Source: Musa acuminata AAA Group
Lineage: Eukaryota; Streptophyta; Magnoliopsida; Zingiberales; Musaceae
Length of the DNA stretch: 64,000 bases
Direction: 5' to 3'
Assembly (NCBI RefSeq): GCF_036884655.1
Contig: NC_088355.1
Span: forward strand, 24,494,501-24,558,500
Position numbers and translations under genes: made by a program. Positions 46,517-57,935 of the stretch are shown here, piece after piece (position 1 is the first letter of the stretch; each line of letters opens with the position of its first letter). The notes under the pieces were generated by a model. The model was not told the origin of the DNA and ran no database searches. It worked only from the letters and a program-made list of their open reading frames with translations.

Positions 46517-47146
46517 TTAGCTTATGATGGTATATTTTTCTACAAAAAAAAGATAATTTTTAGGTACCCATTTGACCTTGGGTGCCTCAAAAATCGATCT
46601 ACATAGCTTATCATGTTGTATTGAGTCATTTGAGGTTCTTTTAGGAACCCAAATTAATTTATGTGGACTACATTTCTTGAATGGACAATGATAAGTTACA
46701 TGCCAAAATTTGTAATAAAAGATGCATTTGTTTTGGGGCGAGACATGCAAAGTAGGGCCTTTAACAAAGGTGGTTGGATTATAGTGAGAGCTACTCACAA
46801 ATCCGATTCTGCCTTTTCTATGAACGTGACCCTTGTTGGCAAGGATCATGTTCAAGGATTTGCAACCAACCTCAAACTTTTCTAAGGATTCCTTAAGTAG
46901 CATGTTTTCCTTTTGAAGTATTTCTAGTTCATGGCATTTTGTGCAGGAAGGTAAGCTATTTTCATGCTCAATCTTTACTCTATCAAAGTCGCTAATAAGA
47001 GAATCATGTTCCTTTTTTAAAGAGTTGTATTTTTTACTTAGGATTCTACATTCATCAAACAATTCATGAAAAGCATTTGAAAGCTCATTGAAAGTTAAAT
47101 TTGCGTCTAATGAACTTGTTACCTCATCTCCAATAGCCATTAGCAC
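46517..47146 (-). pseudogene. Gag/nucleocapsid region of element C
   Basis: 209 open codons. The first half is a coiled-coil-like segment (ELSNAFHELFDECRILSKKY, LEILQKENMLLKESLEKF) typical of the Sirevirus Gag extension. A knuckle-like motif CIFYYKFWHVTYHCPFKK follows, in which the second Cys has become Tyr. The C-terminal part (TKAPKVKWVPKNYLFFVEK) precedes protease. Read into 46517 by a stop. Confidence 0.7.
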
Positions 47147-47445
47147 ATAGTGAGCAACTTGCTCGGTATTGGTTGACTCCTCTTCTTCGGAAGCACTTGA
47201 GTCGTCCCATGTACCTTTGAGCGCCTTCTTCTTTGGTTACCTCCTCTTTGCTTAGGGACATTCACTCTTGAAGTGTCCCGGCTTCTTGCATTCATAGCAT
47301 ATCACTTGTTCTTTCTTTGGTTCAAATTTATTTTTAGTATCATTTTTGAATTTATTTCTTTTTATAAATTTTTAAATTTTCTTGTTAATAGTGTCAAGTC
47401 TTCATCAAGGTCCTCATTACTTTAGTTTTCTTTCAAGTGGTCTTC

Positions 47446-47769
47446 TTATGTTCTCAGTACTATATTCTTCCTGTTCTTTGGAAGGGTGTCCTCAAGCTCT
47501 TCATGAGCTTTATATGTCATTTCATAGGTCATTAGTGACGTAATTAGTTCTTCAAGAGGAAAATTATTTAGATCTTTGGTCTCTTGAATGACCATTACTT
47601 TAGGGTCCCAACTCTTTGGAAGGGATCTTAAAATTTTATTAACAAGTTCAAAATCTGAGAAACCTTTACTAAGTCCTTTTAGACCATTGACGACATCCAT
47701 AAATCGGGTATACATGTCTCCAATGGTCTCACTCGGTTTAATTCGAAATAACTCATAAGAATGCACCAA
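47446..47769 (-). pseudogene. Gag capsid fragment of element C
   Basis: 107 open codons, with ELFRIKPSETIGDMYTRFMDV, FSDFELVNKILRSLPKSWDPK and LPLEELITSLMTYEMTYKAHEE, homologous to the Gag of elements A, B and D. The Gag N-terminus, leader and PBS are missing because the sequence switches at about 47775 to an RT fragment. Confidence 0.85.
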
Positions 47770-48301
47770 AAGTAAGTTAAAGCAAACTTTCTTTCATACC
47801 CCTGTAAGCTTTTTTATCAAAGCTTTCTCCACTTTCATCAATTTCTAACTTAGTGGAGGTGCTCATAGGAGAGTTGATAGCCTTTGAGCTATCCATATTA
47901 AATTTTTTTAGTAAATCTAAAGCATATTTTGTTTGACTAAAAAATATACCATTACTTATTTGTTTGATTTGTAAGCCCAAAAATAAAGTTAATTCCCCCA
48001 TCAAACTCATTTCAAATTCAAGACTCATACTTTTAGCAAATGACTCATATAGAGATTCATTCGTAGAACCAAAAATAATATCATCAACATAAATTTGAAT
48101 AATAAGAAAATTATTTTCAAATTTTTTGATAAACAATGTAGTATCAACCTTGCCTTCAGAAAAATTATTTAATTTAAATACATGATTAGGGAGATTATCA
48201 TTCTCAAATCTAGGAGGTTGTTCAACATAAACTTCTTCAAAAATAAATCCATTAAGAAATCGGCTTTCATAAATTTTATATCGATTCAAAAACTCATTCA
48301 A
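47770..48301 (-). pseudogene. Second copia RT fragment, out of order upstream of Gag
   Basis: Reads FLNGFIFEEVYVEQPPRFEN, then IYVDDIIFGSTN, FLGLQIKQISNG and FSQTKYALDLLKKFNM, the same RT as 44082-44606 but a separate, diverged copy. It lacks the KALYGLKQAPRAWY block through an internal deletion near 48166. In element sense it precedes Gag, which is not a natural order. Confidence 0.8.
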
Positions 48302-48780
48302 TGTAGAAAAAAAGTTTCGATAAAGTCCGTATCAGAAAGTATTTAAGCTTGACTTAGAGTAAATGTAAAGTAAAGCGAGCAGCTAAGTAAGCAATAAAAG
48401 TAAGTAGCAAAAGAAAAGAGCACATCAGATTTATAGTGGTTTGATAATCGCGACCTACGTCCACTCCCGATTCCTCTTCACTCGAGGCCAAGGGTTTCCA
48501 CTACCAATCTTCTTTCAATGGGCGAAGATTAACTACTCATACAACTTTTTCTTCTTTTCACAGGGTTAGGAGATAGCCTTTACACCCCTTAAGGTAACCC
48601 TCACACACCTCCCTTAGAACAACCTTCAAGCTCAGGGAGGAGGGAACTCAACTTTTCAACACTTTTTTCTCAAAATCACAGCCCCTTTCTACTCATTTTC
48701 TTACTTTCCCAAGTAGGAAAGAGTGACAGATTTGTAAACCTCAAATGACTTCAAAAATAGAGCCAAAAAAAGTCTCCTTA
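48302..48780 (-). repeat. Sirevirus-like LTR fragment next to the displaced RT
   Basis: Contains conserved LTR phrases in minus orientation (tggtttgataatcgcgacctacgtccac, the ggcgaagattaac region and the cctccctt block) but neither LTR terminus nor PBS. Confidence 0.6.
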
Positions 48781-50967
48781 TCAGTTTCAAAATTACATGA
48801 TGCATTCCATAATACATTTTCTTTTTTTGTATAGAATTAATTTTCTTGAAAATTGCATGTTTAAATAATATAATGAAAATGCTAATGAATTAGGATTATG
48901 CTTATCATGCTCACCTTTCTAATGATTTTAAAAATAATCATGAAAAATGCATATCTTATGATAAACAAACCAAATGATTTTTGATTGAAAATATGAAATC
49001 ATGCTTGATGATTTAATAATGCATAATGATGTTTTAATATTAAATCATGCATGATTGATGATTTTATTTTATGCATGAGATTTTAAAGTTATACACGATG
49101 ATTTTCGTGGTTTATTGATCTTGATGATTTTTATGACGGAATTTATTTTTCGATCCTAAACGATTGATGATATATATTCTGGAATTAGCTAATCAAACAC
49201 ATTTCCTATGCAATCTCTTCTGGAACTAGTACTAATATGTGGTATGATCCTTGGGTGAATGGGAAGAGTATATTTCAATTATATGGTGACAGAATACGAA
49301 AAGATCTTGGGGCTCCCAAAGATTGGAAGGTTTCTGAGTTCATTGCTAACGGTACCTGGTGTCTCCCTAATCTTATTTCTCCCGAAATGTTATCACTTTG
49401 GCCGACTATTATAGCTATTCCAATCAGGAACAACTCTTCAGATATACTTATTTGGCCTCATGATAATGGCAAATTTAGTGCCACATCCGCATGGAATCAA
49501 ATTAGGCAAAGAAATAACAAGTGGGTCCCAAGCAGTTGGACATGGGATCGACCGGGATCACAAAGACATTTCTTATGTATATGGCAGGCCCTTCTCAATA
49601 AACTACCTACAATAGACAATATGAAAAGAAAAGGTATCTATCATGTTAACCGATGCTCCCTTTGTATGCAACAAGAAGAAACTATTGACCACCTCTATTT
49701 TGCTTGTGATTATACAAAATGGATATGGAAGGAGATTCTCAAGCGATTTGAACTCAATAGGCTGCCGCAACCAAACTTGCACCAAGAACTAGGCGATCTC
49801 ATGCAATGTTTCTCAAGAAAAGGGCATCTCACACAACTGGCAAAGGTTACTTTCAGATGCGCTATTTGGTGGATGTGGAAGGAGAGATGTAATAGAATCT
49901 TTGAGTGTCAACACACAAACAATGCTCAGCTCTTGATAGAGATTATTAGAGACTCAAGATCATGTATGGAGAACGATCTCAAAATGGAGCACCTTACCCA
50001 AAGAGAAAAAGATATTTTTATCAAATTCAATTTTGCTATCAACTAAAGATCTTGGGAAGGATGGTAATAGCTATACCCACAGGAAATATTGGCATATTTG
50101 GACTTTAAATTTTATTTGTTGGCCATAGTTAAGAGTTATAGTCTACAACATGTGTAGTCATAACTACCGCATGAATACTCTACGAGTTACCTAGCTTCGT
50201 CTATAACTTGTATAGACAAAGCTATTTGTAGAAACATTACACAAAATCAATTTACTTTTACTTATCAAAGACGATATATATTCTTTTTGGCATAAAAAGG
50301 ACAAAGACATGCTTGTATGAAACAACTAAATAGAGAAAAGTATGTTTCTTAAAAATTCTTTTTCTCCATCTTATTGACTTTGATGAATCTATTTTATCAT
50401 CGTTTTATGAATCTCTTGAAAATGATTTTGATTTGATGATTTGAATTTGAATGGGCTTTATCTTAATTTTTTGAGATTTAAAACTTGGGATTTACTCTAT
50501 AAAAATCAAGATCCTTTATCCTCAATGTTTCTTTTTGCCATCTACCATCCAAATGAATCATGATTAGTATCATTGCTATATTTCTTCTTGTCATGTACTA
50601 AAGAGAAAATTTTCCTAAATGAATCATGATTTTTTGGAACCACATTTTTTTTTATGATTCATAATGAATTGAGAAATTTTATATGCTTAAATTAATATCT
50701 TGTTCTAATACAAGATTGAACGAATTTTATCTATATCATGATCTCCAAATAATTCCTTTTATTTTTTATTTAAAGAAGAGATGTATCAAAATGAATCATG
50801 TCGTTTGGTATTCAAGTGATTTTATCTTTCATGACATGATGTGATTGTATTTATGGCTTGTATACCTTGAAATATTAAATTATTTTACACTATTTTGTTC
50901 TTCCCTTCTTCTTTCTTGTTTACAATGATAAAATAAGGAGAAATTTTGATCATGCATGGTAGGATAT
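48781..50967 (+). other. AT-rich element interior E, with LINE-5
   Basis: Plus-strand untranslated interior related to the A/B/D interiors (for example 48790-48860 resembles 54190-54260). Split by LINE-5 at 49181-50272. It ends at 50968, where Ty3/gypsy LTR sequence begins. No gene of its own. Confidence 0.65.
49181..50272 (+). mobile_element. LINE-5 copy, 5'-truncated, diverged
   Basis: Starts at the equivalent of about 17903 in LINE-1. Target duplication gatatatattct at 49169-49180 and 50273-50284. The 3' UTR is more diverged than in the other plus-strand copies and has a short insert near 50166, and the poly(A) is nearly absent. The open 49237-50046 frame (269 codons) covers the last part of ORF2, with the zf-RVT motif CSLCMQQEETIDHLYFAC. 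Confidence 0.85.
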
Positions 50968-51075
50968 TGTTAGGACTCTAGCTAGGAGAGTCCTAATTGA
51001 GAGGGACATTCTGTTAGGACTCTGTTAGGACTCTAGCTAGGAGAGTCCTAATTGAGAGGGACATTATGTTAGGAC
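50968..51075 (+). repeat. Tandemly repeated start of a Ty3/gypsy LTR
   Basis: The first ~45 bp of the gypsy LTR (tgttaggactctagctagga...) occurs at 50968 and again at 51023, with extra short tgttaggactc starts at 51012 and 51068. Element D is inserted in the last repeat (aggac at 51071-51075 is its target duplication). The LTR resumes at 59975. Confidence 0.75.
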
Positions 51076-51924
51076 TATTGAATCTCGTATTTTGATGATG
51101 AAACTACTTGATATATGTTTATGATTTAATCTGCGTTTTGAGTGACGCAGGATGCTTCGATCAGGATGAGACAATTAAAGTAGGAAAATCATGTTGTGCC
51201 GGAGGAACATGTTAGAAGATTGGACGTCGGCCCGGTGGATCGGTCAACGTATCAACAGAAGGCTTCGGGCCGTGGACTGGGGCATCGGGCCAAGAAGAGC
51301 GGGTATTGTGCCAAGGATATCGGAGTTGCGGAGTCAACTGGCCAATTGGGCAATAGGCTGCAGGAAAGGACGATGCGACGAAGAATCAGAAGAAGCGTCG
51401 AGGGACCAATGACATGCTGGACAACTTGGTTAATTGCTTAGGATTAATTGTCTCGATCGAAGTTTTGTGTGTGCAGGATTAACTACGATGAAAGTAAGAC
51501 ATGCAGCAGGAGTTATGCCGGAGTCAGGACAATGATCACGTTGGGAGTTCGAGAGTTCGAGGGAAGTTCGGACAGTCGTCGGAGGTTCTGCGGGAACAAA
51601 TCCGAGAAGTCCATGAGCTTGCCAAAGAAGCTCGTCGGAACTCGCCAAGTGGATCGTCGCAAGTCCAGGAGTTTGCCGGAAGTCCGTAGGAGCATCACCG
51701 AGGGTTCATCGGATGATCGACGGAAGTTCGCCGGAAGCTCACCGGAAGAAGCGATTGACGCACTGGAGCAAGTTGCAGTAAATGTCTTAGGGAATATCGT
51801 AGTTAGCACAATGATTAAGTTGGAAATGGGAGGTGATCCCATTAACTTAATCTTGGGGCAATTGGGCCCTTGAAAAACCCAAATTGGGTCGAATGGATCA
51901 ACCCATTCGGACCCTGATTTCTGC

Positions 51925-52285
51925 CAGGCGGTTGAACCGCCTAAGCCAGGAGGTGGCACCGCCTGGGCTGAGTCTCCGAGGGAGACTGGGCGGTGCAACC
52001 GCCCTAGCCAGGAGGTGGCACCGCCTGGGCTCAGTCTCCGAGCGAGACTAGGCGGTGCAACCTCCCCTGACATGAGGTGGCACCGCCTGAGCTCGGTCTT
52101 CGAGCTCTGGTAGGAGGTGCAACCGCCTCAGTCAGGCGGTGGCACCGCTTGAGCTCGGTCTTCGAGCTCTGGCAGGAGGTGCTTCCGTCCTTGACAGGAG
52201 GTGGCACCGCCCAAAGGCTCAGTCTTCGAGCTCTGCTAGGCGGTGCAACCGCTCCAGTCAGGAGGTACAACCGCCAGATCCCGGA
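51925..52285 (+). repeat. 62-bp tandem hairpin array in U3 of element D 5' LTR
   Basis: About five units of ~62 bp start near 51948. Each opens with ggtggcaccgcc and closes with ggcggtgcaacc (12-bp outer stem, one mismatch). Each holds an inner stem that changes between units: gtctcc-gag-ggagac, agtctc-cgagc-gagact, gagctcg-gtctt-cgagctc. It ends about 50 bp before the TATA box. Confidence 0.8.
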
Positions 52286-52334
52286 ATTCCAGGAATTGAC
52301 AGTTTTGAGCTCCAAATTTGAACTGGGTTGGGGG

Positions 52335-52344
52335 CTATAAATAC
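52335..52344 (+). promoter_or_regulatory. TATA box of element D 5' LTR
   Basis: ctataaatac, conserved at 59139-59148 in the 3' LTR and on the minus strand at 24508-24517 in element A. Confidence 0.65.
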
Positions 52345-53171
52345 CCTACCTATTCAGCACTGATAGCAGGGAACATACACCGAAATCTTGATCTTGTTCT
52401 GTGATTTTTAGAGCTCAAAATTGTTGTAAAGGCCAAAAGTTCTTCTCCCTCTTTTCTTCCAAGTTCTGAGCTTTAATGAGAGGAGAGAAAATTTTATAAG
52501 GGTTGTCTCCTAATCCCGTCAAAAGGAGTGAAACTGTAAAAGGGTGGTTGGTCTTCGCCTATTGAAGGAAGGCCTCTAGTTGACGTCGATGACCTCGTCG
52601 GTGGAGGAAACCAAAAGTGGAGTAGGTCAAGATTGACCGAACCACTCTAAATCTCGGTTTGCATTTACTTTGAGCATCTTATCTTTACTGCAAACCTTCT
52701 CAATAGCTTACTGCCTTCTGTGCTTTTACGAACGTTTTTAAAGTTCAGTACTCTTCGAATCGGCGTTTAGACGCAAATAAGTTTTATCGTACGAACATCA
52801 TACTTCAGTTTGTGTTTACGTTCTGATTTCCATCTTAACAACAAACTGCCTTTATATCTTTGCTTTAATTGCATCTCGCTTCATCTCAAGTTAAAGTGGT
52901 TTACGAATCATCTTTAATACCAAAATCGCTTTTATAGTACGAACGTCGTATTTCAGTTTGCGCTTATATTCTGATTTTCATCATAACTGTAAACTGCCTT
53001 CATAGATTGACTTTAACGTCGTCTCACTTAATCTTAAGTTAAAGTAATCTTAGAATCGGCTTTCACACCGAAATCGCTTTTATTGTTCGAACGTTTTTTT
53101 ATCGTCGAAAGATTTCCGCTGCACTAATTCACCCCCCCCCCCCCCCCCTCTTAGTTCTCTTGATCCTAACA

Positions 53172-53189
53172 ATTGGTATCAAAGTGGGG
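53172..53189 (+). other. Primer binding site of element D
   Basis: attggtatcaaagtgggg directly after the LTR end. It resembles the tRNA-Met site TGGTATCAGAGC with an A for G at one position. Confidence 0.7.
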
Positions 53190-53221
53190 CTAACTCTCAA
53201 ATGGATTAAAACCCAAAAGAG

Positions 53222-54180
53222 ATGGCATATGCCAGAAACCAAGAGGGTCATTCTAGTACACATCCACCCATGTTCAATGGGACAGACTACACTTATTGGA
53301 AAACTCGAATGAGAGTTTTCTTGATTTCTATGAATTTGGATTTATGGAATATCGTTGAAAACGGTTTTCAACTTCCCTCTAAACCGATGAACGAATGGTC
53401 GGATTTTGAGTAAAAGTATTTTTCTTTAAACGCAAAGGCTATGAATGCCTTATTTTGTGCTTTGGACAAAAATGAGTTCAATTGGATTTCTACGTGCGAA
53501 ACGGCTTTTGACATTTGGCGAACACTTGAAATCACGCACGAGGGAACTAGTAGAGTCAAAGACTCGAAAGTCAACATTTTATTGCATGATTTTGAGCTTT
53601 TTCGAATGCAACCAAGCAAGACTATAGGCGACATGTACACCCGTTTCACGGATGTCGTCAATAGTTTAAGAGCTCTTGGAAAATATTTTTTGGATTTTGA
53701 ACTCTTAAACAAGATTTTGCGTTCTCTTTCTAAAACTTGGGATTCAAAAGTAACTGCAATACAAGAAGCTAAAAACCTAAACAACTTAACACTTGTTTTT
53801 TTTTTTTTTTTTTCTTACCAAAAAAAACTAATTGGTTCATTGATGACATATGAAATGGTGCACAATGCACATGATGAATATGATGAACAAAATCACCTTC
53901 CAAAGAACAGGAAGGATTTGGAACTCTGGACAAATGAATACCACTTGAGTGATGACTCAAGTGATGAGGACAATGATGAACTTGAACTTCGAACACTAAA
54001 TCTTAATAAGTTTATTAAACAAAAATCTAAAATAAATAATAAACTTGAATGAAGGAAGAGGCCAAAGAAGAAGAACACAAAGTGGGATGAATCGAGCTCC
54101 TCCGAAGACGAGAAGAAAATCAAGAAAGGCGAGGTGGCAAACTATGCCTTAATCGCTTTCAATGATGAGGTAATCGAAAT
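53222..54180 (+). pseudogene. Gag of element D (UBN2-type)
   Basis: Starts MAYARNQEGHSSTH at 53222 and reads FNGTDYTYWKTRMRVFLIS, then NEWSDFE and a stop (taa at 53411-53413, in place of a Glu/Lys codon). It reopens at 53441 with FDIWRTLEITHEGTSRVK, FELFRMQPSKTIGDMYTRF and a T-rich insertion at about 53794-53825 that replaces LEE with a run of Phe (VFFFFFFSYQKK). It then continues with LIGSLMTYEM, an acidic segment (SDDSSDEDNDELEL), a stop near 54050 and a basic tail to about 54180. Gag would form particles for element RNA; no protease or zinc knuckle follows. Confidence 0.85.
53794..53826 (+). repeat. T18-cttacc-A7 micro-insertion
   Basis: Where elements A and B read a short LEELI coding stretch, D has a long T run, then cttacc, then an A run. 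cttacc plus A is the last part of the LINE 3' end. No target duplication is evident. Confidence 0.7.
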
Positions 54181-57100
54181 CCCCCTAATTTATTTTGAAA
54201 TTACTTGATGCTTTCATGATGTATTTTCTTTTTTAGTTTAGAATTAATTTTCTTATAAATTACATGTTTTTAAAAAAAAAATTATGATCATGCTAAGTAA
54301 TTTCGAAAATGATAATATTGCATATTTTATGATAAACAAATAAAATGATCTTGATTGAAAATATGAAATCATGGTTAAGAAGTAATAATGTGTATTATGT
54401 TGATTTCCATTGTTATTTCTTGATTTTGATTAAAAAAAAAAAATCATGTTTGATTTGAAGAAATGCATAATGATATTTTGATTAACAATTTTATGCATGA
54501 GATTTTAAGCTATACATGATGATAAGCATGTGTTATTTTCATGAGTGTATTTGAAAAACTATGGCAAAAATGTGCTTGAATACATGAACTTGTTAAGATT
54601 ATTTTTCGGACTTTCTTGATTCAATGTTCAAATCACTTAATTGCCATGATGATTTTACACTATTACATGCCTTAATAACATGTTCGAAATTATGTGTTTT
54701 GGATACAAAATTTTTATGATCATGAGCATGTTTTATCTTCATGATTGAACTTGAAAATCTATAGCAAAATCTTGTCCAAATGCATGAAAGTGTTAATTTC
54801 ATTTTCAGATTCGCTTAACAATTGGTATCCTAACAATCGGATTTTCTAATACACTTATTATAAAATATTTTTCTGAAATGGATTTGATGAAATGATTCCT
54901 GCTTATAAATTCCATCTTTTTTTTTTTTTTTTGTTAAGTAAAAGTAAATTGATTATGTGTAAAGTTTTTACAAATAGCTTTATCTATACAAGTCATAGAC
55001 AAAGCCAAGTAACTCATAGAGTGCGAATGCGATAGTTATGACTACACATGCTGTAGACTATAACTCCTAATTATAATCAATATAGAAAATTTTTATCCAG
55101 ATATATCAAAACTACCTGTGGGTACATAATTTGGCATCATTCCCAAGATCTTTAGCTAATAGCAAAATTAAATTTGATAAAAATATCTTTTTCTCTTTGG
55201 GTAAAGTGCTCCGTTTTGAGATCTTGCTCCATACAAGATCTTGAGTCTCTAATAATCTCTTTCAATAACTGAGCATTGTTTGTGTGTTGGCATTCAAATA
55301 TTCTGTTACATCTCTCCTTCCACATCCACCAAATAACGCATCTGAAAGTAACCTTTGCCAGTTGTGTTAGAGGCCCTTTTCTTGAGAAACATTGCATGAG
55401 ATCGCTTAGTTCTTAGTGCAAGTTTGGTTGTGGCAGTCTATTGAGTTCAAATCGCTGGAGAATCTCCTTCCATATCCATTTTGTATAATCACAAGCAATA
55501 TAAATTCCATCTTGAAATATGGATGATAGTATTTTTACTTGCAAAGATTTGTTTCACATACATATCTTGATCCTAATAATACAATGAGATTTCTTATGCA
55601 AAAATAAAGTGCTTTTGTGATTCTTTGCTAAAGAAAATAATTATTAAAATCATGATCTTGATAATTATAATACGAAGTTCTTTATAAATCAAGATCGTTC
55701 ATTATGCTCCCTACATTTATCAAAAAAGAATTCTTCAAATGAAGTGTAACTTGTCTTTTGATTTCTCAGAATCCAATAAAGTGTCATATTGATATCTTGA
55801 TACTTGGAATATTTTAAAATGTGATCTTGATAAGAATGTTTCAAGTTGCTCTTTGTGCTATATCTTATCAAATAAATCATGAGCCTTGATATCATATATT
55901 TCATAATATAGAAATAACAAGATTTCTTTGTCTTGTATGTCTTGTGTGATGATTGTATATCAATTTGCTTTATTATGAATTATATGAATCTTGATCGTGA
56001 ACTTGTTAAGAAGAATTTGAATGAACCATGAATCATGTCTTCGGTATTCACGAATTGATCCTAACAATTGATCCTCATTGATATCTTTCATTGATATGAT
56101 AAATTATCATCTCATGATATATCGCATAATTATATCATGCTTTGCGATTGTATCATGTGATCTTTGCTGAATTTTCACATTGATATTCTTCATGACATGA
56201 TTTCTTTGCATTGTTGTCTTGTATGCTTCATGTGATAATATGAATACATGAAACACTTATGATATGATTTTTATGCAATTCCTTGTATTCATGAAATGTT
56301 TTTCTCATCACCTAATAATTCTTCTTGATATTCCTTATGTGATGATAAGAATACATGAAATATTCATTAATTTGTTTTGATGTATACAAATAAGAAGTTT
56401 CGATCATGTATGGTAGGATGTAATTTGACAAATTTAGTACCATCATGTTGCAAAATAAATGATGATTAGGAATCATGCATTAATGATGATTGTATATTTT
56501 ATGATTTGGCATGATGCATGCAATGATGAAATATTCATGAATTTGAAATTATACATACAATACTTACGACAATGATGTACATGATGTATTGCGTATGATA
56601 TGTATCATGAATGCTTTAAATGATGAATGTTTGGTATTATGATCAACATGTTGATAAATGCTTAAAAATTTTAATGTTTGAGTATCATGTATGATATACC
56701 CATTAATGATGATTGATTTATTTTTCGGTATCGTGCATGAAAAATAAGGTTTTTGAAATTGTGTATGTTTTAATTTGAATATATAATGATACACGAATAA
56801 AATTGATACTTACCTTTGTCATAATCTGAAAATTAAAAAAAAAAGGGTCTTCCCTTCTTTTTGACAATGACAAAGGGGGAGCAAGAATTTCTAGCGTGGA
56901 CATCATGAAAAGAGGTAAACTAGCTAGCTTATACAATTCAAGTAGAAAGCAAAAATGACACTTCTCAAAAGAGAATAAAGAGCTTGTTATCTTGAACATC
57001 ACAAGCTTGCCAAACAAAAATTACAAAAGTGCTATCTTGCTTATCTCAAGAAGCAAAACTTGCAACTTGCACATTGCAATAGGAAGCAAGAATCATAAGC

Positions 57101-57756
57101 TTACACAAGAAAGCTATCTTGCATTTGCTTTCAAAATTTTTGCTAGCTTGTATGTAGTAAAACTTGCATATCGTAAAAATTACTAGCTTGTAGTATAAAG
57201 AGAAGCAAATAGTTGCTATCTCAAGAAAATTAAACATGCTAAACTTACACCTTGCAATGGAAGCAAAATTGCGAGCTCAAACATTACAAAGGAAGCAAAA
57301 ATTTGCTAGCTTGCAAGTTCTAAAATGTTGTAACATTGCTATCTTGCATGTTCTAAAAGTGCTATCTTGTATGCTGTAAAACTTGCTTATCTAAAACTTG
57401 ATAGCTTGAATGTTCTAAGCATGATGTAACATTTGTTGAATTTTCTGGCTTCAAAACTGCATAATGATAAAACTTGATATTATGTTTTTCATGCAATAAG
57501 TTAAACTAATATTCCAAACACAAGAATAGTTGGACTTCTCCTTTTTGTTGATGACAAAGGGGGAGAAGTATGATGTTATGCATAAGTTCATGATGACGTG
57601 TTACAAGTATTCTTGATTAATATTGCAATGACTTGAATTCAGTTTGAATTGAAGGTTATATTAATATGACATATTGATAGGGGGAGTTTATTTAAACTCT
57701 AGGAGTTAAGTTTAACTCCGTCATCAAGTGGTTGTCATCATCAAAAAGGGGGAGAT
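54181..57756 (+). other. Element D untranslated interior and PPT
   Basis: AT-rich with no supported gene. Small ORFs on either strand (for example 55689-55904, 56718-57017) have no domain and are not conserved in A. 56880-57430 is notable for many repeats of phrases like gctagcttg and gcaaaacttgc. The purine tract ending 57756 is the PPT. It contains LINE-7 at 54918-55498. Confidence 0.75.
54918..55498 (-). mobile_element. LINE-7 copy, minus strand, strongly 5'-truncated
   Basis: T run at 54918-54932 followed by the LINE 3' end in reverse. It covers the 3' UTR and the last ~110 codons of ORF2 (55152-55397, MQCFSRKGPLTQLAKVTFR) with a stop beyond. Target duplication tataaattccatct(t) at 54904-54917 and 55499-55513. 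The 3' UTR carries the 14-nt segment gagtgcgaatgcga absent from LINE-1, -2, -3, -4 and -6. Confidence 0.9.
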
Positions 57757-57787
57757 TGTTGAATCTCGTATTTTCATGATGAAACTA

Positions 57788-57935
57788 CTTTTTTTTTTTT
57801 TGGTAAGTAAAAGTAAATTGATTATGTGTAAAGTTTCTACAAATAGCTTTATCTATACAAGTCATAGACAAAGCCAAGTAACTCATAGAGTGCGAATGCG
57901 ATAGTTATGACTACACATGCTGTAGACTATAATTC
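57788..57935 (-). mobile_element. LINE-8 copy, ~145 bp 3' tail, minus strand
   Basis: T run, then the LINE 3' UTR in reverse up to ctgtagactataa. Same subtype as LINE-7 (it has gagtgcgaatgcga). Compared with the 5' LTR, about 35 bp of target (gatatatgtttatg...gttttgagt) are missing, and a short filler (ttcgacgataatttt) lies at the far junction, so this insertion came with a target deletion. Confidence 0.85.

Larger units (their letters stand above)
51076..53171 (+). repeat. 5' LTR of element D
   Basis: 2096 bp. The start is tattgaatctcg (the 3' LTR keeps tgttgaatctcg), and it ends gatcctaaca. TATA box ctataaatac at 52335-52344, with the hairpin array at 51925-52285 directly upstream, and a C tract near 53131-53149 before the end. 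ORFs on both strands (51191-52340) are by-products of GC-rich LTR sequence and recur in the other LTRs only because the DNA recurs. Confidence 0.85.

Noticed and set aside
51191..52340. Repeated ~140-codon ORF (CRINYDESKTC...) as a conserved LTR-encoded protein
   Set aside because: Versions exist in all four LTRs, but starts differ and indels break the frame. No domain, and nucleotide repeats explain the similarity. A dN/dS test over many LTRs would be needed to revive it.
56718..57237. Small minus-strand ORFs in the element D interior
   Set aside because: Low-complexity AT-rich DNA with repeated gctagcttg-type words; not conserved in element A.
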